DNA from: Pseudomonas sp. ACN8
GTDB taxonomy: Bacteria; Pseudomonadota; Gammaproteobacteria; Pseudomonadales; Pseudomonadaceae
Length of the DNA stretch: 50,175 nucleotides
Direction: 5' to 3'
NCBI RefSeq assembly: GCF_002303925.1
Contig: NZ_MRCS01000047.1
Coordinates: 1-50,175 of the forward strand
The stretch's first letter is position 1. The number at the start of each line of letters is the position of its first letter. Positions 41,390 to 48,192 of the stretch are shown piece after piece. Below the pieces are notes generated by a model that did not search any database, had not been told where the DNA came from, and saw nothing but the letters and a program-made list of their open reading frames with translations. Made by a program: the position numbers and the translations under genes.

Positions 41390-42283
41390 ATGACTCCCCG
41401 TACCGCCCTTGGCGCCTTGCATATCGGCGCATTGATGTTCGGCCTGACCGGCGTATTCGGCAAACTGGCTGCCGCGTCCCCGGCGATTATCGTATTCGGC
41501 CGTGCCGCGTTTGCCGTGCTCGCACTGGCGTTCTTTGCACGGTTCGCCAGCCAGACACGCTGGCAGAAACTCGAAGCGGTGGACTGGCGTCGGCTGCTGC
41601 TCAGCGGCTTGTTGCTGGCCGGGCACTGGGTGAGCTTCTTCATTGCGGTGAAAGTCGCAGGCGTGGCGATTGCGACGCTCGGCTTCGCCAGTTTCCCGGC
41701 CTTTACCGTGATCCTCGAAGGGCTGATCTTCCGCGAGCGCATTCGCGCCAATGAAATTGTGCTGGTGCTGCTGGTGAGTGTCGGCCTGGTGTTGGTCACA
41801 CCCGATTTTGACCTGGCCAGTGGCGCCACCACCGGCCTGCTGTGGGCCGTGGGTTCCGGGTTGTTGTTCGCCTTGCTGTCACTGACCAACCGTGCCAGTT
41901 CCGGGCGAGTCCCGCCGGTACAGGCGGCGCTGTGCCAGAACGTGGTGGTTGCCCTGTGCCTGCTGCCGGTGGCGGCGCCTCAATTGAGCGAAGTGCGTGC
42001 CATCGACTGGCTGTGGATCGGCCTGCTTGGTGTGTTCTGCACCGGTGTCGCCCACAGCCTGTTCGTCGCCAGCCTCGCGGTGATCAAGGCACGCACCGCC
42101 GCCGTGGTGTTTGCCCTGGAGCCGGTCTACGGCATCACCGTCGCGTGGCTGCTGTTCAACGAAAACCCGACCCTGCGCATGTTGCTGGGGGGCGTGCTGA
42201 TCATTGTGGCAATTGTGGTGTCCAGCCGGTTCGCGAGCGGTTCAAGCAAGACAGCCATTGCAGCCGAGGCCGCGTCTCACTGA
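41390..42283 (+). CDS. EamA-type (DMT) exporter
   Basis: A 297-residue inner-membrane protein with ten predicted helices in two EamA repeats (about 5-140 and 150-285), typical of drug/metabolite transporters. ATG at 41390 has AAGGA 5 nt upstream. It follows the AraC gene, which probably controls it. The substrate cannot be told from sequence. Its stop overlaps the convergent SelW-like gene by 7 nt. Confidence 0.88.
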   Translation: MTPRTALGALHIGALMFGLTGVFGKLAAASPAIIVFGRAAFAVLALAFFARFASQTRWQKLEAVDWRRLLLSGLLLAGHWVSFFIAVKVAGVAIATLGFASFPAFTVILEGLIFRERIRANEIVLVLLVSVGLVLVTPDFDLASGATTGLLWAVGSGLLFALLSLTNRASSGRVPPVQAALCQNVVVALCLLPVAAPQLSEVRAIDWLWIGLLGVFCTGVAHSLFVASLAVIKARTAAVVFALEPVYGITVAWLLFNENPTLRMLLGGVLIIVAIVVSSRFASGSSKTAIAAEAASH

Positions 42284-42564
42284 GTGCGGTCGTTGTGCCC
42301 CAGGTCGCGGTCCGGGTCGATCTGGTCGCGGACCCGCTGCTTGAGCACTTTGGCCTCGGGGAAGCCACCGTCGGCCTTGCGCTCCCAGATCTGTACGGCG
42401 TCACAGTAGATATGAAAGACCCCGCCGGTGCCCGGCACCAGGGAGACTTTGCCCAAATCATCACCAAAGGTGCTGAGCAGTTCCTGGGCCAGCCAGGCCG
42501 CACGCAACAGCCACTGGCATTGCGTGCAATAAGTGATGACGATTTCCGGTTTGCTGACGGCCAT
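42277..42564 (-). CDS. SelW/SelT/SelH-family thioredoxin-like protein (Cys form)
   Basis: A 95-residue Rdx-type protein with the redox motif CTQC (residues 13-16) and the family segments WLLRAAWLAQELLSTFGDDLGKVSLVPGTGGVFHI and VQIWERKADGGFPEAKVLKQRVRD. Both motif positions are Cys, so no selenocysteine is used. It probably has a thiol-redox role, but targets are unknown. The next gene upstream is the FimV-like one. Confidence 0.9.
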   Translation of the reverse strand: MAVSKPEIVITYCTQCQWLLRAAWLAQELLSTFGDDLGKVSLVPGTGGVFHIYCDAVQIWERKADGGFPEAKVLKQRVRDQIDPDRDLGHNDRTQ

Positions 42565-42597
42565 GATGGAACGTGACTCCAGAGTTTGACGACACCG

Positions 42598-43827
42598 CTA
42601 TGATAGCCCGACCGGAGGCTGTCGAGACGGCGGAGCGAATTGCGCTTCCAACTCGAACCCAGGCTCGATCACGGCCAGAGCAGCCGGCTGCGGGTTCCCG
42701 CCTGGGCTGATCACGTCCCAATTCGACGCCATGGATAGCTCATCCAGGTTGAGCCGGTACTCATCGTCAGTGGTGGATTCCCCGGTTATCGCCAGACCCG
42801 GAACCACCGCCACGGCAGCAGCGACCGAGGTGGAACGACTGCTGTCGGCCCACTCCAGCTCATCGTTGGCCGGCACCACGACTGGTTGCCTGACGGTGGG
42901 CCACGTCACAGGCTCGGTAAAAAGCTCCGCCAACGGTTCAGGCTGCGACGGCAGCGCCTCTGAAGCTGCGGCCTGATACTGCTGGTGTCGACGGCGAACA
43001 AACCAGCCCAGCGCCAGCAACGCCATCACGCCGGCAATCGGCAACCAGCCAATCCCGGGGTTTTCAGCAATGGCGGGGGCTGGCGCCGCCACGTCGGATG
43101 CAATGGGTTGCGCCTTTACCCTTTTGAGTTCCGCCAGTTGTGTTTGCAGTTCAGCCAACTGTTTTTTCTGGTCGGCGATCAGCTCATCCTGGCCTTGTAG
43201 CTTCGCGCTGAGCTCATCGACCGTGGTTTGCAACTGATGGTTTTGCAGGGTGCTGGCGGCCAGTTGCTCGACCGCGGGATCAACCACGGCGACGTCCGTT
43301 TCGGGCAGCGTCTTGGCCACGGGTGACGGTGCCACGACCGGTTGAACACGGGGGAATGCTGACGTAGAGGAACTCGAAACCGGTTCATCGGCGGCCGGAA
43401 CAACACTTGGGGAACCCGGCGGATCGATGAGTACCGTGTACTCACGCAGCAATCGCCCATTAGGCTGATTGAGTTGCACGAGGAAATTCAGGAAGGGTTC
43501 ACTGACCGGCTTGCCGGAGGTCACCTGGATCACGCTGCGATTACCACGCAGCACCGGGGTGAACGTCAGGTTGTTGAGGAAAAATGCCCGGTCGACCCCG
43601 GCACGGCTGAACTCGTCCGCCGTTGCCAGGCTCACCGACAGCTGGTTTTCCTCCACGCCAGCGGCATCCACCAGTGCGATGTCGGCACGCAGCGGTTGAT
43701 TCAGCGCCGAATGCAGGGTGATTTCACCCAGGCCCAGCGCAGGCGCCCATGCCGAGTAAGTGACAGCGGCCCCAGCCAGCAACCACTGAGAACCACCGCG
43801 TAAAACCAATCGCCAACACTTGAGCAT
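42598..43827 (-). CDS. Shortened FimV-like membrane protein
   Basis: A 409-residue protein. It has a signal/anchor (about 1-32) and the FimV N-terminal domain (about 34-140: LGEITLHSALNQPLRADI, then SEPFLNFLVQLNQPNGRLLREYTVLIDPP). A Pro/Ser/Val-rich linker, a coiled coil (about 188-238) and a membrane helix (about 260-277) followed by RRRHQQ come next. Full FimV has a periplasmic LysM and a cytoplasmic TPR tail; neither is visible. It may be a polar or peptidoglycan-linked organiser. ATG at 43827 is preferred because AAGG lies 6 nt upstream; ATG at 43833 abuts AAGG. Confidence 0.82.
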   Translation of the reverse strand: MLKCWRLVLRGGSQWLLAGAAVTYSAWAPALGLGEITLHSALNQPLRADIALVDAAGVEENQLSVSLATADEFSRAGVDRAFFLNNLTFTPVLRGNRSVIQVTSGKPVSEPFLNFLVQLNQPNGRLLREYTVLIDPPGSPSVVPAADEPVSSSSTSAFPRVQPVVAPSPVAKTLPETDVAVVDPAVEQLAASTLQNHQLQTTVDELSAKLQGQDELIADQKKQLAELQTQLAELKRVKAQPIASDVAAPAPAIAENPGIGWLPIAGVMALLALGWFVRRRHQQYQAAASEALPSQPEPLAELFTEPVTWPTVRQPVVVPANDELEWADSSRSTSVAAAVAVVPGLAITGESTTDDEYRLNLDELSMASNWDVISPGGNPQPAALAVIEPGFELEAQFAPPSRQPPVGLS

Positions 43828-43863
43828 GAGCATCCTTGAGATCTACAGAAACTACACGTACGC

Positions 43864-43884
43864 GTTCGTACATCCGTTACGAAC
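43864..43884. promoter_or_regulatory. Inverted repeat in the FimV-like gene leader
   Basis: GTTCGTA-CATCCGT-TACGAAC is a perfect 7-7-7 inverted repeat, 37-57 nt before the FimV-like ATG and just downstream of its promoter. It is either an operator or a 5' UTR hairpin. Confidence 0.55.
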
Positions 43885-43903
43885 ACGATATGGCCGAGTA
43901 GTT

Positions 43904-43932
43904 CTTATAGTTTGCCCAATGCGCTATCTCAA
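43904..43932 (-). promoter_or_regulatory. Sigma70 promoter of the FimV-like gene
   Basis: On the minus strand TTGAGA (43932-43927), a 17-nt spacer and TATAAG (43909-43904) match the sigma70 consensus at 5 of 6 bases each. The predicted start is near 43897, 70 nt before the ATG. Confidence 0.7.
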
Positions 43933-43954
43933 AAACCTGGCGTTCGGTTATGCC

Positions 43955-44389
43955 TCAAGACTTTTCAAGATTGCCCAGGATGTGCCCGTGAACCCGCATG
44001 CACACCTTCAAATCCGCCTCATCGACGCCTTCGAACAGTTCGTGACGCAGTTGCGTGGCAATGGTTTCAATTTGTTCGATCAGGGGACGCGCCGGGGCGC
44101 AGAGCACGATTTTCTTCGCCCGACGGTCTTCCAGCACTGCCTGGCGTTGCACCAGGCCCTGGCTTTCCAGACTGTCGAGCAAACGGGCCAGGGTCGGGCC
44201 TTCAACGCCAACGCTTTGTGCCAGCTCACGCTGGGTCGGTGCTTCTTCGAAACGGGCCAGGTGCAGCAGCACCAGCCAGCGCGCCTGGGACAAGCCCATG
44301 CCCGCCAGTCGGCGGTCCAGTTCGGCACGCCAGCCACGGGACATCTGGGCCAATTGCATGCCAAAGCGGTGTTGATCGGTTAACGGCAT
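43955..44389 (-). CDS. MarR/SlyA-family regulator
   Basis: A 144-residue winged-helix repressor-type protein. Its start is set by MPLTDQHRFGMQLAQMSRGWRAELDRRL. The DNA-recognition region APTQRELAQSVGVEGPTLARLLDSLESQGLVQRQAVLEDRRAKKI is typical of the SlyA branch. The ligand is unknown. The short intergenic region upstream has a CTAAT-T-ATTAG palindrome that may be its own operator. recQ ends 119 nt upstream on the same strand. Confidence 0.9.
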   Translation of the reverse strand: MPLTDQHRFGMQLAQMSRGWRAELDRRLAGMGLSQARWLVLLHLARFEEAPTQRELAQSVGVEGPTLARLLDSLESQGLVQRQAVLEDRRAKKIVLCAPARPLIEQIETIATQLRHELFEGVDEADLKVCMRVHGHILGNLEKS

Positions 44390-44423
44390 AAAACACTCAT
44401 GATCAGACTGAAATAAATAAAAG

Positions 44424-44434
44424 CTAATTATTAG
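44424..44434. promoter_or_regulatory. Candidate operator upstream of the MarR gene
   Basis: CTAAT-T-ATTAG is a perfect 5-1-5 inverted repeat 35 nt before the MarR-family ATG, within an AT-rich stretch flanked by AGCT. MarR proteins commonly bind such sites in their own promoters. Confidence 0.4.
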
Positions 44435-44508
44435 TCAGCTAAGCATGAGCCTCGACTTGAGGCAAGGCTTGATCTGTAGTGAATCGTTACATCAGCACTA
44501 CGGATGTC

Positions 44509-46635
44509 TCAAATCTCGAACTCCGACTGCAACGCCGCCCGAACGCAGTACAACACCCCTTCCGGCACCCGGCCCGCAAACAGCGCGGCGATCTCGGAAA
44601 CCGGCGGCAACTCACCTTCGCCGTCGAGGAAGGCGTCCTGCACTTCACCCATCAGATCTTCAGGCAGATCCAGCGCCTGTTCCAACGACAACTGCTGCTT
44701 GCCGATCGCTTCGGCCAGCATGGTGTAGACGTTCTTTTCCGAGCACTGCAACTGACCGGCGATCTGCACCGGCGTCATCCCGGCCCGCGCCAATGTGATC
44801 AGTTCGTGACGCACGTCGGCCACCGGTTTCGGCGCCTCGACCTGGCCGCCGAGCACTTCGAGGAAGGCCTCGCCGTAGCGCTCCAGCTTGCGCGCGCCGA
44901 CACCGCTGACCCTGGCCATTTCCGCCAGCGAGGTCGGCTGGCTGCGCAGCATTTCCAGCAAGGTCGAGTCGGGGAAGATGACGTACGGCGGCACGCCATG
45001 TTCTTCGGCGAGTTTGCGACGCAGGGCGCGCAAGGCTTCCCATTGTTCGCGCTCCTCGCCACGGACCAGTTGGCTCGCCTGGCTCTTGCTGCTTTTCGCC
45101 ACGGTTTGCGCCTTGAGATCGCGGCGCAACTCCAGGGTCACTTCACCCTTGAGCAGCGGCCGGCAACTGTCGCTCAGGCGCAGGCCGCCGTAGCCTTCAA
45201 GGTCGATGTCCGCCAGGCCACGGGCCACCAGCTGGCGGAACAACGAACGCCATTCGCCCTCCGCCATCGTCTTGCCAACACCATACACCGACAGGTGCTG
45301 ATGGCCGAAGCTGCGGACTTTTTCGTTGTCCTTGCCCAGCAACACATCCACCAGGTGCCCGACGCCATAGCGTTGACCGGTGCGATAGATCGCCGACAGC
45401 GCCTGACGCGCAGGCTCGGTGGCATCCCAGGTCTGCACGCCGTCGACGCAGTTGTCGCAGTGGCCGCAGGGCTCGGGCATGTCTTCGTCGAAGTAGGCCA
45501 GCAGCGTTTGCCGACGGCAGCGGGTTTCTTCACAGAGCGAGAGCATGGCGTCGAGCTTGTGTTGCTCCAGGCGCTTGTGACGCTCGTCGCCTTCGGAGTT
45601 CTGCAGCATCTGCTTGAGCATCACCACGTCTTGCAGGCCGTAGGCCATCCAGGCATCCGCCGGCAGGCCGTCACGGCCGCCGCGACCGGTTTCCTGGTAA
45701 TAGGCCTCAAGGGATTTCGGCAAATCGAGGTGCGCGACAAACCGCACGTTGGGCTTGTCGATGCCCATGCCAAACGCCACGGTGGCGACCATGATCAGGC
45801 CTTCCTCATTGAGGAAGCGTTTCTGATGGTAGGCCCGCAAATCGTTGGGCAGCCCGGCGTGGTAAGGCAACGCCGGGAAGCCTTGCTCACTGAGGAACGC
45901 GGCGACTTCCTCGACTTTCTTGCGCGACAGGCAATACACGATGCCCGCATCGCTACGGCGCTCGGCGAGGAACGCCAGCAACTGCTTGCGCGGTTGTTCC
46001 TTGGGCACGATGCGATAAAAGATGTTCGGCCGGTCGAAGCTCGACAGGAAGCGCTCGGCGTCTTGCAGGTGCAGTCGGGTGACGATTTCTTCCCGGGTGC
46101 GCTTGTCGGCCGTGGCGGTCAGGGCGATGCGCGGCACGTCGGGGAACATTTCCGCCAACTGCCCCAGCTGCAGGTATTCCGGACGGAAATCGTGGCCCCA
46201 TTGCGACACGCAGTGGGCTTCGTCGATGGCGAACAGGGCGATGTCCAGCCCCTGCAGGAAGGACAGCATGCGCGGCTGGACCAGACGTTCCGGCGCCAGG
46301 TAGAGCATCTTCACTTCACCGCGGCGGATGCGCGCGGCGAGGTCGCGCTGCTGCTCGGCACTGAGGGTGGAGTTCAATGCCGCCGCCGCCACGCCCAGCT
46401 CTTCGAGGGTGGCGACCTGATCATCCATCAGTGCGATCAGCGGCGAGACCACCACGGCCAGGCCTTCGCGCAACAGCGCCGGCACCTGGAAGCACAGGGA
46501 CTTGCCGCCGCCGGTAGGCATCAGGACCAGGGCATCGCCGCCGCTGGCCACGCGCTCAATGATTGCACCCTGGCGGCCACGGAAACTGTCGTAGCCGAAG
46601 ATGTCCTTGAGGACGCGTTGAGCCTGTTCGAGCAT
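44509..46635 (-). CDS. recQ: ATP-dependent DNA helicase RecQ
   Basis: RecQ unwinds DNA 3'-5' in repair and recombination. The 708-residue protein has helicase motifs (Walker A LMPTGGGKSLCF; DEAH box IDEAHCVSQWGHDFRPEY; motif V/VI GMGIDKPNVRFV and QETGRGGRDG), zinc-binding Cys residues (CRRQTLLAYFDEDMPEPCGHCDNC), an RQC winged helix and an HRDC domain (about 515-590). About 100 further C-terminal residues resemble the HTH_40 domain found at the end of some helicases. ATG at 46635 has GGAG upstream. Confidence 0.96.
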   Translation of the reverse strand: MLEQAQRVLKDIFGYDSFRGRQGAIIERVASGGDALVLMPTGGGKSLCFQVPALLREGLAVVVSPLIALMDDQVATLEELGVAAAALNSTLSAEQQRDLAARIRRGEVKMLYLAPERLVQPRMLSFLQGLDIALFAIDEAHCVSQWGHDFRPEYLQLGQLAEMFPDVPRIALTATADKRTREEIVTRLHLQDAERFLSSFDRPNIFYRIVPKEQPRKQLLAFLAERRSDAGIVYCLSRKKVEEVAAFLSEQGFPALPYHAGLPNDLRAYHQKRFLNEEGLIMVATVAFGMGIDKPNVRFVAHLDLPKSLEAYYQETGRGGRDGLPADAWMAYGLQDVVMLKQMLQNSEGDERHKRLEQHKLDAMLSLCEETRCRRQTLLAYFDEDMPEPCGHCDNCVDGVQTWDATEPARQALSAIYRTGQRYGVGHLVDVLLGKDNEKVRSFGHQHLSVYGVGKTMAEGEWRSLFRQLVARGLADIDLEGYGGLRLSDSCRPLLKGEVTLELRRDLKAQTVAKSSKSQASQLVRGEEREQWEALRALRRKLAEEHGVPPYVIFPDSTLLEMLRSQPTSLAEMARVSGVGARKLERYGEAFLEVLGGQVEAPKPVADVRHELITLARAGMTPVQIAGQLQCSEKNVYTMLAEAIGKQQLSLEQALDLPEDLMGEVQDAFLDGEGELPPVSEIAALFAGRVPEGVLYCVRAALQSEFEI

Positions 46636-46842
46636 AGAAACTCCAAAAATCACCGAAACATCCCTGCAAGGCTGGCTCAGAACCCGCAACGCCGCACCGA
46701 CAAATCGTAAGTGCGCATTGCATGACGCTTTACATTTCAGCCGTGACGCCAGCAGGGCATCACAAAACGCGCGAGTATACCCGAGCCCCGTCCGGCAAAG
46801 GGCACCGCTGATAAGACACCGGCAAACCTGATGTGCAAAAAA

Positions 46843-46944
46843 ACTGTGGGAACACTGTGTGCGAGCCTGCTCGCGATGAGGCCATCACAGTCAACATTGA
46901 CTTCGCCTGAACCACCGCTATCGCGAGCAGGCTCGCTCCTACAG
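46843..46944. repeat. REPIN with a 9-nt insertion in one arm
   Basis: The right arm TATCGCGAGCAGGCTCGCTC (46919-46938) is standard. The left arm reads CTGTGGGA, then ACACTGTGT, then GCGAGCCTGCTCGCGA, so it carries 9 extra bases in the middle of the conserved head. It lies between recQ and the YecA gene. The rest of 46636-47035 shows a TATACT-like -10 near 46776-46781 on the minus strand without a matching -35, and no gene. Confidence 0.8.
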
Positions 46945-47035
46945 GGAATACGGTGCAAATATGCCGTGCGGCTGGCCCAAGCGCTCAAGAAGGCCTAGAA
47001 TTCCCGCATCGAACATTCCCCAAGGTAGCCCTTTA

Positions 47036-47623
47036 ATGTCCTTCGCTGAGCAACTAACCCGCCTGCAAGTCTTCCTCGACGCCGATGAACTGCATGACGA
47101 GGCGCTGGACTACGTGGCCGCCCACGGCTACCTCACCGCGCTGTCGATCTGTTCCGAAGTCGTTCCTGATCGTGAGTGGATCGACGCCCTCTTCGCCGAA
47201 GAGCCGCATTACAGCGGCGAAGCCCAGCGCGAAGAGATCGAAGCCACGCTGATCGGCCTCAAGGCCCACATCGCCCGCCAACTGGCCTCCGACGAAGAGT
47301 TCGAGCTGCCGTGCGACCTCGACCTGGGCGACGACCCGGACGACTCCGAACTGCGCGGCTGGTGCATCGGTTTCATGGAAGGCGTATTCCTGCGCGAAGC
47401 GGCCTGGTTCGAAAGCGCCGAAGAAGAAGTCAGCGAAATGCTGCTGCCGATCATGGTCGGCTCGGGCCTGTTCGACGAGCAGCCGGAGTTCGAAGACATC
47501 GCCAAAGATGCCAACCTGATGGACGACATGATCGTGCAGATCCCGGAAGCCCTGACCGCGCTGTACCTGCTGTGCAACGCACCAGACGAAAAACCGGCGA
47601 TCCTCAAGCCCCGTCACCACTAA
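47036..47623 (+). CDS. YecA/UPF0149-family protein
   Basis: A 195-residue acidic cytosolic protein of the UPF0149/YecA family (LDADELHDEALDYVAAHGYLTALSICSEVVPDREWIDALFAEEP, then GWCIGFMEGVFLREAAWF, and PEALTALYLLCNAP). The SEC-C zinc motif seen in some YecA proteins is absent. Its function is unknown. ATG at 47036 fits the family start and AAGG lies upstream. It precedes ybaN by 10 nt. Confidence 0.88.
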   Translation: MSFAEQLTRLQVFLDADELHDEALDYVAAHGYLTALSICSEVVPDREWIDALFAEEPHYSGEAQREEIEATLIGLKAHIARQLASDEEFELPCDLDLGDDPDDSELRGWCIGFMEGVFLREAAWFESAEEEVSEMLLPIMVGSGLFDEQPEFEDIAKDANLMDDMIVQIPEALTALYLLCNAPDEKPAILKPRHH

Positions 47624-47633
47624 GATCCGGCCT

Positions 47634-48029
47634 ATGGACAACCCCATAGGCAACCGCCCTCTGATGTTGCGCTACGGGCTGCTGGCCATCGGCTGGCTGA
47701 GCGTGGCGCTGGGGGTGATCGGGATTTTCCTGCCGGTATTGCCCACCACCCCTTTCCTGCTACTGGCGGCCGCCTGCTTCGCCCGCAGTTCGCCGCGCTT
47801 TTATCAATGGCTGGTCGAGCATCCACGGCTTGGCCCCTGGATTCGCGATTACCTCGACGGTAACGGCATCCCGCTCAAGAGCAAGGTCTACGCCATCGGC
47901 CTGATGTGGGCGAGCATCCTGCTCTCCTGCTACCTGGTAGCGCAGCCCTGGGCAAGGGGTTTCATGCTGACCAGTGCGGTGCTGGTGACGGTTTACATAC
48001 TGCGGCAGAAGACCCTGCAAAGACCGTGA
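47634..48029 (+). CDS. ybaN: YbaN-type DUF454 inner-membrane protein
   Basis: A 131-residue membrane protein with three hydrophobic segments. DUF454 features are clear: GWLSVALGVIGIFLPVLPTTPFLLLAAACFARSSPRF and WLVEHPRLGPWIRDY. The role is not known. It starts 10 nt after the YecA gene, so the two probably share a transcript. Confidence 0.92.
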   Translation: MDNPIGNRPLMLRYGLLAIGWLSVALGVIGIFLPVLPTTPFLLLAAACFARSSPRFYQWLVEHPRLGPWIRDYLDGNGIPLKSKVYAIGLMWASILLSCYLVAQPWARGFMLTSAVLVTVYILRQKTLQRP

Positions 48030-48111
48030 AATACCCCCTTCGCGCCCTGTCTGTATCACCCTCCCCCCTGGCTGCAGATCTCGCTACCACTCATCGGAAA
48101 CCCCTCCAAAC

Positions 48112-48127
48112 CTGTCAGATCTGACAG
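48112..48127. promoter_or_regulatory. 16-bp perfect palindrome upstream of the repeat-protein gene
   Basis: CTGTCAGATCTGACAG is a perfect palindrome. A TTTAAAT -10-like element lies at 48151-48157, so the palindrome centre would be near -44, where activators often bind. It also fits CTG-N10-CAG of LexA sites, but the interior is not AT-rich as in known Pseudomonas LexA boxes. The intergenic region 48030-48192 holds no gene. Confidence 0.6.
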
Positions 48128-48192
48128 TAGGCAGCCCCACCCCTTCAGGCTTTAAATCACTCCGTCCCCTTCCCTCGACCGGAGTCCCGCCC

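Noticed and set aside
44479..46710. 743-residue plus-strand frame
   Set aside because: It is the complement of recQ, whose helicase motifs are intact; the frame lacks any domain.
18297..46944. Recurring short repeats as a CRISPR array
   Set aside because: The units are REP palindromes scattered singly or in pairs between genes, not a run of direct repeats with regular spacers, and no cas gene is present.
48112..48127. LexA/SOS box
   Set aside because: It fits CTG-N10-CAG, but the interior TCAGATCTGA is not like the AT-rich Pseudomonas LexA boxes, and the downstream gene is not a known SOS gene.
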